A DNA stretch of 64,000 bases, from NCBI GenBank assembly GCA_947034885.2, contig OX344752.2, positions 28,214,386 through 28,278,385 on the forward strand. The letters are read 5' to 3'. Below are positions 47,801 through 60,362 of this stretch, piece after piece (positions within the stretch are counted from its first letter, which is position 1; each line of letters opens with the position of its first letter). The notes beneath the pieces are model-generated. The model was not told the DNA's origin. It did no database searches and saw nothing but the letters and a program-made list of their open reading frames with translations. Both the position numbers and the translations under genes were made by a program. The stretch comes from Thuidium tamariscinum. Its lineage: Eukaryota > Streptophyta > Bryopsida > Hypnales > Thuidiaceae.

Positions 47801-48086
47801 ACCACAGCTTGCTATGGCAAACTTCTTCTGAGATCGGGCATAAAATCGAACCGTTCACTGGACTCATCATCGAACGGTCCTGGGGCCCGACAGGTGACGG
47901 TAACCGCCAAGTACTAACACTGTAATCGCGCGAAGTTCGAGTTCTTCATTCCGGATCGTTGGCTCACGATTTGCCCTCCCGCCATTGCAAAGTAGGTGTG
48001 TTTTGAAAATTTACTGTTGTGATTTCTCCATCCCCGACCTTGGTGTCTCATCCCTTGTCACGCTGTTGTTGCACGATGTGTGGAAG

Positions 48087-48105
48087 TTTAGGGTTTAGGG
48101 TTTTT
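48087..48105. promoter_or_regulatory. TTTAGGGTTTAGGG motif upstream of gene C
   Basis: Two telomere-type units lie about 240 bp before the gene C start. They could be a telo box, short telomeric DNA at a repaired break, or chance; two units do not decide. Confidence 0.3.
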
Positions 48106-49099
48106 ATTGTCATTGCACAAGGTTTGTGTGAAGTTCTAAACTGTATGCAATTGCGCAAGTTTTGTTTTGGGGCTTAGGGTTTGGGAGTAAGTTCAGTTTG
48201 TGCTCCCATTCTGCATTCAATTTCATCTTCATGGTGATTTGGTAGTGCTCAGAGTGGTGCTCTTTTTGTAGTAGTTAGGGATTTAAGGGTTTAGGTTGGG
48301 TTCAAGGAAATGCTTGCAGCTTATTCTATAACCTGCTGCCAATGGGTAGCCAACAGAATGAAAACAGACGTTCAAGTCGATCAAAAATGAATAGACCCGA
48401 AAGATTGTTAGAAAAGCGTCGTCGCCAAAATAGGGAACGACAACAACAACGTCGTGCCCTAAAAGTTACGGGTTTGCTTGGAGCAGGTGTGTTAGAAAAT
48501 GATGGGGTTCTTGACGATATGCCTTCCCGTGAGATTAGAAGAGGTGCACGACGCATCTTACTTCACATTGATGAAACTTTGCAAGATTTCTCCACTCCGG
48601 AGGCTCGAGGTCAAGTTCTAGAGAGAATTCTGGCTTTTAGTGTTCAGTCAGGTAATTTGTTGCCTGCTTCACTTCCTTTGAGCAATGAAAGTAGGGTGCG
48701 GCATGATATTGTTTGTGGGCTTCGGCAATCTCTTTCCGAGGTTAAGTCCGCAAAAGCTTCTGCGCAACTGGTTACAAAACATGCCATTTTAACAGTAGTT
48801 GTTAGCTCTGAATCTACGACGTCCATTTGAGGACAAGCCCGAGCTTTGCAAATACATCCTCGGAACATTTCTAAAGCCAAAGTTCGTAGGACTGCCATGG
48901 AATCAGATTCTGTTTCAAATGGACGCTTTCAGTCCAAAAACAAAGGTCTGATGTCTTATCTGATTGCACCAAGGGAGTAGTCGCACTGTGGTGGGCATCA
49001 GAAACTCGAAACAGTCCTATTGCTAAAGAAGTTGTTCGTTTGAGAATCGATGTCTCCTTTTACGATGTGAAGCCCACGCAATACCTAATGGAAACTCAG

Positions 49100-50437
49100 G
49101 TATGTAGCTAGAACCTTCACGTTCACTGTTTTCTTCCTGCACTTGCCTTATTCAATTTAGCATCTTCATTTCTATCTTTGTGGTGTTTGAAAGTTTTCCA
49201 TATTTTGGGTTTAGGTTGATACTGATTATTGAACTCACTTCATGGATGTTGGATTAATCTTCTACATGGTACGGGATGGAAATTGTGGCTGTTTTTCTTC
49301 AATTTCTTCAACGGTACCACAAACTTAGGTAAGCTTCTAACCATTTCCATGGAACACCTACCATTTTGACATTCAGAAGTGGATTACATATTGGAAGTTC
49401 GAAACTTTGGCTTATTTTAGAGGTATTTGTCATGTTCTGGTAGAATTGAAATTGGACTTCTGTTACCTTTGAGCTTAGGCTGAGATACTAGGGAGTGTTA
49501 TTCTACATTTTGGATTGGGCATTGGACAGTGTGGGTGTTCATTGAGTTAGGAAAGGAGTTTCACTAGTAGAAAACGCAGGAATTTTGACAGAATTCTGTT
49601 GATTTGGTCGCGTTGTTTTGGTCACTGTTTTGTTGATTTCAACAGAAATCTGTTAATTCTAACAGATTTCTGTTGAAATCAACAAAACAGTGACCAAAAC
49701 AACGCGACCAAATCAACGGAATTCTGTCAAAATTCCTGCGTTTTCTACTAGTGTTTTGAGACATTAGTGGCAAGCATTTGTCATTGTAGGTGTTCACTGC
49801 GGGTGTTCATGATGTTTCCGTATTGAAGGTTGGACATTTGTTAGTATGTTTGTTCATTGAGGTAGTTTGGTATATCTGAGTACAATATGCTGGAACTTTT
49901 GTCACTATTGTTGTGCATTGAGGGTGTTTGACCCTAGTAGGGTTAGACATTTGTCATTTTGAGCGTTCATTGAGGTACCTTAGGGTGTTTGAATGCATGT
50001 GGTTTGGACATATGTTGTTCGAGGTATTTAGTGAGGATGTTGAGGGTGTTTAGGGATAGTGGGATTGAAGACTCTGTTACTGTAACTGTTCATATAGGCT
50101 GTTTAGGGTATATGTGGACATTAGGGATTGAAAGTGGACACACTGAGAGTATACTTTTTTATAGAGAGATGCTTGTTGGTTGTTTCATTAAGTTTGGGTG
50201 TTTCTAGAATTTGTTCAGTTGTACACATACGATAGGCTTGAAATATTGGACATTAGTTGGTTTAGGTGTTCATTGAGGTAGTCTAGGCCTTTAGGATGTT
50301 TGTGTACAGTAGAGACTTGGTGTTGCATATTTGTGACTATGGAGATTCTTTATGACAGTTTAGGGTGTTCAAAAGCTTAGATAGAAAAGAATACTGTACA
50401 CATTGTTCTAATCCCAATGTTGTCACACTTTGTGCAG
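49100..50437 (+). other. Large intron of gene C made of degenerate tandem repeats
   Basis: The 1338-nt intron contains many loose copies of phrases such as GGACATTTGT, GTTCATTGAGG and TTTAGGGTGTTT at roughly 50-70 bp spacing (from about 49,500 to 50,350), interrupted by the MITE at 49562-49753. No coding sequence is seen. Confidence 0.6.
49562..49753. mobile_element. Foldback MITE, 192 bp, CACTA-type ends
   Basis: Nearly the whole element is one palindrome: CACTAGTAGAAAACGCAGGA at the left, the reverse complement at the right, arms of about 90 bp and a small centre (TGTTAATTCTAACA). It is flanked by TTT on both sides (49559-49561 and 49754-49756), fitting the 3-bp target duplication and CACTA terminus of CACTA/Spm elements. 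The arms differ by very few bases, so the insertion is young or conserved by selection. Confidence 0.85.
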
Positions 50438-53379
50438 ATGGAGTTCTACCTTAGATTTCAAAGGGCCTACCCTGAAATCATTATAGGAAAGAGGTCCTTT
50501 GACTTGCTACGCCCTTTTTGGGTGAAAAGGATGAAAGAGAGGAACACTTGCTGTTGTATATATCATGTTGAAATTTCGGAATTACTTGAAGCGCTAAACA
50601 ATATGCGGTTGAAGTCTGGCCTGCATGCTCGTTGCACTTGTACGTGTGATTGTGAAGAGATTTGTGGCTCACTTGAGGTAAGTGGCATTGGCTGCCAAGG
50701 TAAGGAGGTAAGATACACTGGAACTACCGAGCTTTGGAAATCAGTAGTGTGTCCAAAAGATGAATTTGTTGAGTGGCATGCACGGGATTGTTTGTTTGGT
50801 TTGTGTGACAACTGTGGTGTTGATTACTTGCCGATCTGCCCTGTTGAGGAAGAAGGAACCTCTGGAATTAAAGTATCATGGAAGAGATTTGAAATGAAAA
50901 CCATTGTCACTACAAAAGGGGAAGAAAAACAGAAATTACATTTTGCTTACAAGTGCACTACATCTGATGAGTTGGTAGACTATTTGAAGCCAAAATTGCA
51001 ATTCTTTGTTCAGCATAACTTTATTGCTAGATGGCAAGATAAACAATTTAAAAAGAGTTTAGAAAATATTCCTATTGACGGAATTGTCTCTGTGATTGAC
51101 TTTGCTGAAAACTATAGCTTTGAGATACAAAATGAGGTGCAATCAATGCATTGGCAGAACTATCAAATATCCATTCTTGTCCAAATTAGTTGGACAAGAA
51201 ATCCTAACCCTGACCCTAGTGATCCTAGTACTAATGCTTTGATGAAGTATCACTTCTATATTTCTGATGACAGGAAACATGATTCTTATTTTGTGCAACA
51301 TTGTTTGAACTTGCATTGGAAAGATTTGCATGAATCAGGCTTTTATCCAAAGCAATATTGGATTTGGTCAGATGGTTGTTTTTCTCAATTCAAAAGTAAA
51401 GTACCTTGGTACTATGTCAGTTGTTATCCTCATCTAAGTGGTGGTTGCATATGTTGGTGGAATTTCTTTGGTTCAGGGCATGGTAAGGGCCCACACGATG
51501 GAGCTGGAGCTATAGTGAAAAGATTCATCCGTAAAGCTTAGCTGGATCGTGAAGGCCCTGAATTTGCAAATGCTGCCCAAATTGTGCAAATGTTGCGAGA
51601 GAAATTGTCCTGCAGACCTGAAACCTGTTATACTGGGACAAACAGGAGCGATGTGACCCGTGTGTTTTGGCACATTTCGAAGTTGACATTGGCTACAGAA
51701 CGAGAGACCCCCTTTACTACCATGCCTATTGCTGGAACTAGAGATTTGCACTCCATTCGCTCTGTGAATGCTATTTCCACCAACAGGTTGCTCACAAAGA
51801 GTTTGGCTTGTTTTTGTTGCTTTTGCTTGGATTGTAAGTGGGATAGCTGTGAGAATTTGGCTTGGACACTTGGGTGGAGTGTGGAGGTACTAATTCTTGA
51901 CAATGTAGTGCATGTCCGATCAGCTATTTCCGAAAACTTTGATGGCAGTTTGTGGACAGATTATGGTGGTGATGGGGAAGAGCTAGCTGGTTGTATTGAA
52001 TTGGGTGATAATTTTGCAACCAATGCGGAAGAAGGTGATGATGGTAATGCTGATTTTGAAGTACTTATGTGCACAAAGCCAGCTTTTACAGTCCAGGAAT
52101 CTTTCACTTGCCCTTGGGGTCAAGAATTCTTGGTTGGAAGACCTTTGTATAGGTGGACTGTATTACCAAAGATACAGTCGAGATACAAGAAACTATGTAC
52201 TTCTTAGGAAGTCTAAAGTAGCTCATCTTCATGCGTGCTAAGTGAGGGCTGTCAAATTCCCCATGGTGCCTCAAGATTACCGAGTGTCAAGCAATGACGT
52301 GGTTTACAGACTACACTGTGATGCTTCTGCTGGTATTCTAAGTGCCATTGCAGTGTTAGAGTCTTAATGTGTTGTGAAGGCACCTTTAGATTGTTCTGAA
52401 TTTCAAGCCTTTTTGGTAGAAAGTCTTTGTAAGTAGTTATTGTTTGAATTAGAATTCTATCTTGTTGCATTGTTTTAGTTAATATTGCTTGTATATTGGT
52501 TAGTGTAGGCTAGAGTAGGACAATCATACTGCAATGGGCAGTTCAAGAGGTTCAATTCCTCCATGATTGATCTCTGAATTCAAAATTTGAAATCAAGACT
52601 TGATGTTGTTGCATTTCACAATTCAGTTCATAGGGTGACCAGAATTTGTTGCAATATTCTGGTCAAACTACAAGGGCTTGAACTTGTTCATATTGTTCTG
52701 TACTTTTAGAATTCAAGGTAGTACATAGTCATGAAATATGTTCTTCATTAAGTAGCAAGTGTAAGACAGACTTTGCTTTGAAAACTCTTCTAAAGGCATC
52801 ATACTTCTTTAAATATTTGGAGGTGGTTTAGGGTGAGATCCTAGTACGCTACTATCTTATCTCGATTCATCCTATATGAGATCATATTTAGACCAACAAT
52901 CATTGTAATCTCACAATTTAGTCACAAGGATTGAAATTTCTCTTTTTAGTTTGATTTTGAAAATTTTATGCCAACACGTGTTTGTTAAAAAATCATTTCC
53001 AAATTTGGACTTTAAAGATGCCACATTTAGCTTTGGCTCTATGGGCATCATCTAAGATGTTAAACATTAACAAATTGTACTTGAATAGCTCACAATGTGC
53101 AATAGATTTAGGCTAAATTCATCTTGATCTTCTTTGATATGAAATAGTAATGGCATTGAAGCCAAAAGATACTTTCATATATAGTGGACATATAAATGAA
53201 GACATCAACCAAATGAATTGTGAATGTAGGAGTGCAAAAGAATATTACTTAAGGTTTAGGAGAATGATCCAATAGAATTACTAAAGTGTATATTGGAAGA
53301 AAAAAAATTGGGGGTTCTTTTGAATAGACCCAAGAAAATAAGTAATAAAAAAAAAGTGGTTGTAGGTGGTGGTTCCAAG

Positions 53380-54235
53380 GTCACAAGAGCCATAAGTTTA
53401 AGAAAATGGAGAATGTTTAAATGCCCGAGGTGGTTCTAGGTACTTTTGATGTAATAAAAATATATTGAGAATGTTCAAGTGCCTTAGTGGGTGGTTTTAG
53501 GTCCTTCTAGTGTAATTAAAAAAATTAGAGAATGTTCAAGTGCCCACGGCACCTAGTTGAAGGATCTTTTGATGGAAAAAAAGAAGGGGTTGGAAAAGAG
53601 TGCCCAGGTTGGTTCTAGATCCTTTTCATGGAATAAAAAAATTGGGAATGCAAAATAGTGCCTATGGTGGTTGAGATTCTTTTAATGTAAAAAAATAAAT
53701 TGGGAATGTAATATAGTGCTTGGAGACCAGAGTGGTTCTTTGAAGTCCTTTTGATGGATTAAAAAAAAATTGGGAATGTTTAAGTGCCTTGGGGGTGGTT
53801 CTAGGTCCTATTGTGTAATTAAAAAAAAATTGGGAATGCAAAAACTAGCCTATGGTGGTTGAGATTCTTTTAATGGGAAAAAAAGGGGGGAATGCAAAAT
53901 AGTGCCCGAGTTGGTTTTAGATCTTTTTGATGGAATAAAAAAAATTGGAAATGTTAAATACTCGGGTCCTAAGTTAGATGGACCACCAAAAATTTGGAAT
54001 GTTAAATAAGTGCGTGTCGGTGGTTGTAGGTCCTTTTTATAGAATAAAAAAAAATGGGGAATGTTTAAATGCTTGGGGTATATATAGGGCCTTTTCATAG
54101 AATTAAAAAAAATGGGAAATGTTTAAATGCTTGGGGTATATATAGGGCCTTTTCATAGAATAAAAAAAAATGGGGAATGTTTAAATGCTTGGGGTATATA
54201 TAGGGCCTTTTTATAGAATAAAAATAAATAAAAGT
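53380..54235. repeat. Minisatellite in the left arm, unit about 55-65 bp
   Basis: Roughly a dozen imperfect units contain GGAATGTTTAAGTGCC, GGTGGTTCTAGGTCCTTTT, GATGGAATAAAAAAAATTG or close variants. The last three units (54,055-54,230) are almost identical (GGGGTATATATAGGGCCTTT), indicating recent local amplification. Confidence 0.85.
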
Positions 54236-55240
54236 GCTTCAAATAGGTCTTGGAGAGTGAGATGGGGTGGTGAGGTTTAAGTATGTTGACAAGAATGATT
54301 TCTTTTTTAAAGTGGAAATTTTTAAATGGATTTAGTTGATTAAGTGTTCTAAAAAATAAATAAGAACAAATGGAAAATTATGCTAATTGCTTTGAGGTGG
54401 TTCTAGATCTTGTTAAGAGGGATCCAAAACATTTTAAAATATTTAAGTGGCACTTTGGAATGCTTCTACATTGACACATTTGAGTTCATTTAAAAAAAAT
54501 TGCCAATGAGGCAAATGTTGCTATCTATCTAGAGTGTAGGTGTACAAATATAATATAATGTCTAATTTGAATATTTTTATATAGATATTTCCAAATTCTA
54601 TAATACTTGATTGATTCAAGTTCATATTTCTTGATGAGTAAGTATTTTTTTTTAATGAAGAATACAAGTGTAGAGGTTTTGAGTTCAAATGAGCGAATAT
54701 GGCACATCTATATTGGATTAAAAAAAAATTGACCCTTGATCCTTACATTTAAATCTACATACTTACCATTCAATTAAATTTTGTAGCTATTCCTTCACGA
54801 CCCTAAAACTAATTATTCACAAATAGGTTCAAGAACTATTAGAAAACCCTAAAATGAAGTAAGGCCATATTCATTATATTGAGACTTCTTGCAGATTTTG
54901 AGACATAATGCTAGTTATTAGAAAATTCATGTCAAAAAATAGTAATTGAGACCAAAAATAAATAATGGTCAAGTAGTAATTCTATACTAAAATTCTAGAA
55001 GTTGGTCTTATTACCTATTTATAAAAAAATACTAGTAAAAAAATTAAATAATCTATTTTTGAATCAAGGATAAAAATGAGACTATGAAAAGTCTCAATAT
55101 AACGAATATGACCTTAAGTCCTTCAATTCATGAAAACCCACTTAAGCACCAAAGCACTTAAACATTTTCTTTTCTTCTTTTTAAAATTCACTATTCAAGC
55201 CATCTAAAAGTACCCAATTCAAATAAATAAGCATTTCCAA

Positions 55241-55274
55241 TTTTTTTTTTTTTTTTTTTTTTGGGGGGGGGGGG
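55241..55274. repeat. Homopolymer junction T22 then G12
   Basis: Twenty-two T followed directly by twelve G. It may be a poly-A-type tail of a retroposed sequence on the other strand, or an assembly or sequencing weak point. It lies in the unique centre of the inverted repeat. Confidence 0.9.
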
Positions 55275-55589
55275 TTGCACTATCTTTATGAACCTACAAT
55301 TTTGGTTTGGATTCATGTTTTCATTGTATAGTGAAACTAGAGCTCAACAAAAAACCCTTAAAACATTTATATTTTCTTTGTTCACCCTTGTGATTCTAAA
55401 ACTTCCATCCAAAAATACTTAAACATTTCCATTTTTATTGTCCATGGATTAAACAGTATCAATTGAGCCCCCAAAAAATTAAATTAAATTAAATTAAATT
55501 AATATAACTTCTAATTTTGTTAATTCAAATGTTATTCTCAACCTAGAACCAACCTGGGCCACTAAAACATTGAAGCCATTTAAATAAAA

Positions 55590-56070
55590 AATACTCATTC
55601 TTGTCAAGGTAGAATCACCTCCTTTGAAGCACTTAAGCAATATTCCCCCATTTTTTTTTATTCTATGAAAAGGCCCTATATATACCCCAAGCATTTAAAC
55701 ATTCCCCATTTTTTTTTATTCTATAAAAAGGACCTACAACCACCGACACGCACTTATTTAACATTCCAAATTTTTGGTGGTCCATCTAACTTAGGACCCG
55801 AGTATTTAACATTTCCAATTTTTTTTATTCCATCAAAAAGATCTAAAACCAACTCGGGCACTATTTTGCATTCCCCCCTTTTTTTCCCATTAAAAGAATC
55901 TCAACCACTATAGGCTAGTTTTTGCATTCCTAATTTTTTTTAATTACACAATAGGACCTAGAACCACCCCCAAGGCATTTAAACATTCCCAATTTTTTTT
56001 TATTTCATCAAAAGGACTTAGAACCACCTAAGGTACTTGAACATTCCCAATTTTTTGGAGATGCATTCAA
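55590..56070. repeat. Minisatellite in the right arm, inverted relative to the left arm
   Basis: Reverse-complement units of the left-arm array (CATTCCCAATTTTTT, GGACCTAGAACCACC, GGCATTTAAACATTCCC). There are fewer units than in the left arm, so the arrays have changed size independently. Confidence 0.85.
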
Positions 56071-57189
56071 TACAAAATCAACTTTTTCTTTACAAATTCC
56101 CAATTCAAGGAATTTTTGGGTGTCATTCCTATGAGCCTTTTCAATATTATGCACTCAATATTTTACAATCTTTTTTAGATTGATCTCTTCATTTCTCTCT
56201 ACACTACAAAGAAATATGTTTTTGTTGTATTGCCATTGCTATTCTAAATCAATAAAGATCAAGGTCTAGCCTAATTCTACAACAAATTATGAGCTATTCA
56301 AAGACAATATTCCAATGTTAACACCATAGATGATGCCTACAAATCCAAAGCTAAGTGTAACATCTTTAAAGACCAACTTTGAAAATATTTTTTTAACAAA
56401 CACATGTAAGCTTCAATTCTAAAATCAAAAAAAGGAGAGAAGTTCCAGCCCTTGTAATTAGATTAAGCAATTACAATGACTGTGGATCCAATTATGAACT
56501 AAAAAAGATGAATGGAGGAAATATGTAAGTAAATTGGGAGCTAAAGAAGCAAAAACTCCAAATTTTTTTAACAACTAACATGTACCCATGTTCCCAAAGC
56601 TTAGTTTGAAGTCTTACACTCCTAAACAGAAAGCATATTTTCAGAAAAGCATTAAATCCACAACAACAACAACAATTTTCAGCCTCAGACTTCACTATAA
56701 TATTGCAACAAAATTATGGTCCACATATGGAAACAATAGTGAAATGAAACACCAGCAACCTTTGATTCAAGTGTAAAGATCTTTCATGGAGGAATTGAAC
56801 CTCTTGAATTGCCTCTTGTAACATGACTAACCTACTCTAACCTATACTAGCCAATTTACAAGCAATACTAACTGAAGACAAGCTAACTCAAACATTCCTA
56901 ATTTAAACAATACTAACCAAAACATTTAAGCTCTTGGCCTTCAACAACAACAATTGAAATTTAATCTAAACTACACCTCAATTTCAATCACAAATAATTT
57001 GTAATAAGTTCAAATGTAATAAGTTCATTAATATGAAAATCTTTGCAGCTGTACTAAGTAGTGAGCACAGCAGTAGAAGCAGCCACCCATTAACCCCAAT
57101 ATAAACAGAAATATATGACAAGAAAATAGGCAAGGAATCCCAAGTACAAAGTAGCCAGGAATCACAAGCAAACATGCAGAAGGTAATTC

Positions 57190-60100
57190 TAAAATCCCCG
57201 AAGACCCTCATTTCAGGGCTTTTCTTTTTGGATTCCATGCCGCGTAGTTCGTGCCATTGAGACTCGTTCATGTACAGGGGTCTTTGGCTTCTTCTGTTTT
57301 CCACCCGCCTTCCGAGGTGATTGACTTCCTCGAACTACACCTCCTACATCGGCAGATCCACTTTGCTTTGTGTACCAACACTCTGCTCCGCTACAGCCAC
57401 TTGCTTTGTCTTGCGCTTGGGAGCTACTCCAGTTGGAACCTCCACAGCCTCCGAACCAGACTCCGAACCCCCCTGCGATCTCTATGAACCTCCGGAAGAA
57501 AGCCCTTGAATTTGGACTTCGATTGTAGGGTCCTCGATTGTAGAGGGAAGCCCTTTCTTCACGAGGATTTGCCTTCGCTTGCCCTCCGAATCCACTTGTG
57601 CAAGACCGACATCCTTCTTATGAAGATCAGCTTCTTTGCGCTTTTTCCTAGGATCAGTGGCAGGGACCCACTACTGCATCGGCTTCCCAAAACCGCTACC
57701 CTTGCTTCCAATAGAAGGGCTTACAGTACTAGATCTAGGAGGCAGTGGTGGCTCCTGATTTGAGTGAGGCACACCTATTTGCTCTGAATCCAAGAAGTGA
57801 AGAAAATTTGAAGTCAATTACTAAAAGGTTCAATGATATATGAAGAAAATTTCAGTACCTCAAAGTATAGAAAGATGCACTGAAACAGACTTTCAAAAAA
57901 TTGAGGTTCAACAAAATAGAATGAAATATACTATTAGTATCTTCAAGTCCCAAAATCTGTAAGGCAGAGCATAAGTAAACTTGAAGTTCAAAAATATGTG
58001 ATGAAAGGAGATCACCGTAACCCTCAACCTCCATGCTCAGAACTTCTGTAATGAAAGTGAATTTCAGTTGGTTTTAGTACCAACAAATGGAATGAACTAA
58101 GACTCAATAGCCTAGACCTTCAAGAACTATGATCAAACGAGAATGCAGTACCTTAAAGTATTGAAGGTGTAATCAAACAGTACCCAAACACCTTGAGTTT
58201 AAATTTTTTGTAATCAAACAAGAGTTCTGTAGCTTCAAGTACCCACAGATATAGTCTATGTACCCAAACCAGCTTGAAGATTAAAAATATGTAATCAAAG
58301 GAGATCCTAGTATCTAAAGAACCTTCAAGTGTAATTCTTTGGTAATCAAAGCGGGTTTTAGTAGCTTCAAGTACCAAGAAATGGAATCACAGGAACTTAG
58401 ACTACCTTTGAGTTCAGAAGCTAAGATCAAACATGAATTTAGTACCTCCAATTTCAAAACAGGTAATCAAAGGGGGCCTAAATAACACTGAAGTTACCAA
58501 ATAAGCAATGAAACAACAATTGAGAAGCTTCAAGTATCCAAAGAGGTAAGCAAATCGCTTGGACAACCTCCAATTAGAATAAGTGATTAAATGAGCCTAA
58601 ACAACTAGACAACTTGCAAGTGCTAAACTTCAATTAAATCAAGGCACATTTCAGTAGCTTCAAGTACCAACAAATGGAACTGCAGAGCCACCCTAAACCT
58701 TCAAGTTGTAATTTCCGTGATGAAAAGGGATCTCAGTACCTTCAAATTCAAAACAGTGTAATTAAAAGAGCCTAAACAACCTTGCAATTCCATAATATCT
58801 TATCAACAATTAGATTCAGTAACTTAAAACTAAAGTAGATGCAATCACAGGGCCAAGAAGATTAGGGAACTGACCTTCGTTGGAGATGGTGGAAGCAAGT
58901 TTTGGTCGTTTGGCTTTTCTTGGTTTGTAACCAGACTGAATCCACCAACTAGAATGCATCTCCTGGCCACAATCTTTGAAGCAACATTTTGTTGAACTAG
59001 AAAAATGGGCATTTGCACACCAAGAATGATAACCATGTTTGCAAGAAGCTATCTTACAATCCCACTCAGGCTCAAATGATTTACCACAAAAAGAACAAGG
59101 GTGAGAAATCACACAACAATTTTGAATCCCGATGAAATTACTGTTAAGGCTACCAAATTGCCGTGGTTGTGGAGGAGGAATTTCGAGATGGAGGCCATTC
59201 CTCAGCAACTTCAACTGCCCCTTCAAGGCTTCTCTCTACCGCCCTAAAACCTCAAAACTCTCCAATGCTGCATTTTCTGCACTCAAAGCGGACTGCGCTT
59301 TCTCAGTTGCCTTCTTGTGTTCCACCTCGCCGTCGGTTAACATTTCAGAGAAGGTATCCAGCACTCCCGATTGAGCGTCCAATTTCCTCAGCAAAGGCGC
59401 AGCACCGGGCTGGCTCTCAAATGTCAAGCCTGAATTCTCGGGAAGGCTGGCCTCATCACGTTCATTTCAGCTTCCAGTTGTTGAAGCTTTGCCGAGGCTG
59501 TGCGAAGCAAGTGTTGTCAATTAGCCAACTGTGTTTCCGCGCGTAGGAGTTTTGAGGCAGTCTGTTCCCTCTTCAACTTCAAATCCTCCAAAGTCGAGGA
59601 GAAGGTTGTGATTTCCACCTCCAAGGCACTTAAAAAATCAGACCACTCGAAAATGAGAGCTGTCGTATCCTGTCGACCTTGCGCACTAGGAGGAGGCATG
59701 TCCACGACGCGCTTTTTCTTCTCTGAGAACTCACGCTTGACCTCCACGTTGCGACTCGCATTCTTCAGGTTCTCTTCATCGTTGGTGTCGGAGTCGTAAT
59801 TCGCAGTCGCTGTGAACGCCGATAAAGACCCTAAACCATGAGACTGCTTCCTAGCCAATCTCTCTTCTCTCTGAATGCGATCTCTTATGCACCACTCTCC
59901 AAATACAACCCAATTCACAAGGACTGGGGGGTCTTTCTTCATGCAAGTGAAGCCCCGTGCCTCAGCCTTGTTGATTGTTCTAATCCCTGGTACTATTGTC
60001 CTCTGGTGACAAATCATCCACAACTTTTCAATCTCTTTACAAACGTCCTCATCATCGAAGTGATTGTAGTGATAAGCATTCTTCCTATTAACTGGCCCAA

Positions 60101-60362
60101 ACCATCTCTCAACCTCAGCTTCAGTACAATCTCTGCCTATCTTCAATTTCTTGGGAGACTTCCCTCGATTTGAAAGACCATAGACTGACTCAAATACTTT
60201 CCTAGAAACTGGTAGCTTTCCATCGAAAACAAGGTCGGGCTCCTCAGCGTAGAGAGGCGGAACCCATGTTTTCACAGCATTCTCAATTTTCACTCGGCCA
60301 TGGTCTTGAACCTCAACCAGATCATCGTCATAACCCTCACTGCTACTCTTGTTCAACATCAT
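57190..60362 (-). pseudogene. Gene D: coiled-coil and zinc-finger protein gene, decayed, mobile-element-associated
   Basis: From ATG 60362 the minus strand encodes about 280 residues (acidic start, CTEAEVERWFGPVNRKNAYH, LWMICHQRTIVPGIRTINK, then SALEVEITTFSSTLEDLKLK coiled coil). Coiled-coil coding continues in other frames to 59,240. A Cys/His module follows (CSFCGKSFEPEWDCKI, CKHGYHSWC, CCFKDCGQEMHSSWW), resembling a RING/PHD-like zinc fold, and ends at a GAAG|GTCAGT donor (58875/58874). A second exon starts at 57774 after AAATAG with matching phase and is basic and Ser-rich. Interruptions are TGA near 59,517, at least one frameshift near 59,450, and TAG at 59236, 57671, 57482, 57344 and 57335. 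All four second-exon stops are TAG in one frame. The family is not recognised; the shared 3' flank with gene C suggests a mobile origin. Confidence 0.5.
57775..58874 (-). other. Intron of gene D made of degenerate repeats
   Basis: The 1100-nt intron contains loosely repeated phrases (TTCAAGTACC, GTAATCAAA, CAGTACCTTAAA-like, CCAACAAATGGAA) at about 50-110 bp spacing. The large intron of gene C is built of short degenerate tandem repeats in the same way, although the units differ. Confidence 0.5.

Larger units (their letters stand above)
48342..52207 (+). pseudogene. Gene C: DDE-type transposase-like gene, two exons, decayed
   Basis: Exon 1 runs from ATG 48342 to 49099 and ends LMETQ at a GTATGT donor; exon 2 starts at 50438 after TTTGTGCAG with MEFYLRFQRAYPEI. 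The N-terminal part is basic (MNRPERLLEKRRRQNRERQQ). Exon 2 holds a Cys-rich segment (CTCTCDCEEICG), IDFAENYSFEIQNEVQSMHW, IWSDGCFSQFKSK and FGSGHGKGPHDGAGAIVKR. This signature set is shared by an RNase H-like transposase-type family known from many eukaryotes; the two Asp in DFAEN and SDG are candidate catalytic residues. The copy is broken: TGA at 48828-48830, a frameshift before about 48,940, and TAG at 51539-51541, after which the same frame continues (LDREGPEFANAAQIVQMLRE). This is a plain DNA-transposon-type gene without RT or capsid. The C-terminal end is uncertain. Confidence 0.65.
52440..57000. repeat. Large inverted repeat joining the 3' flanks of genes C and D
   Basis: The left arm (about 52440-54400) matches the reverse complement of the right arm (about 55540-57000) in order. 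Shared words are AAGAGGTTCAATTCCTCCATGA (about 52,547 and 56,790), TTTGTTGCAATATT, CTTTAAAGATG with TTAGCTTTGG and GGCATCATCTA, then the minisatellite, then AAGTGCTTCAAA and TTGACAAGAATGA. Outer parts are diverged. The inner part (53,850-54,100 against 55,665-55,915) is nearly identical, enough to give the same chance 82-residue frame in both arms. The centre is about 1.1 kb. Confidence 0.8.

Noticed and set aside
48087-48105. Interstitial telomere array
   Set aside because: Only two TTTAGGG units are present, too few to call telomeric DNA.
55241-55274. Poly-T/poly-G tract as evidence of a retroposed gene
   Set aside because: No coding or target-duplication evidence accompanies it; it may be a slippage or assembly artefact.
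53850-55913. Two identical frames of about 82 residues on opposite strands
   Set aside because: They are the same minisatellite unit read in the two arms of the inverted repeat, not a conserved protein.
59838-60173. Plus-strand open frame of 111 residues
   Set aside because: It is a shadow of the gene D first exon on the minus strand, which has the coherent protein.
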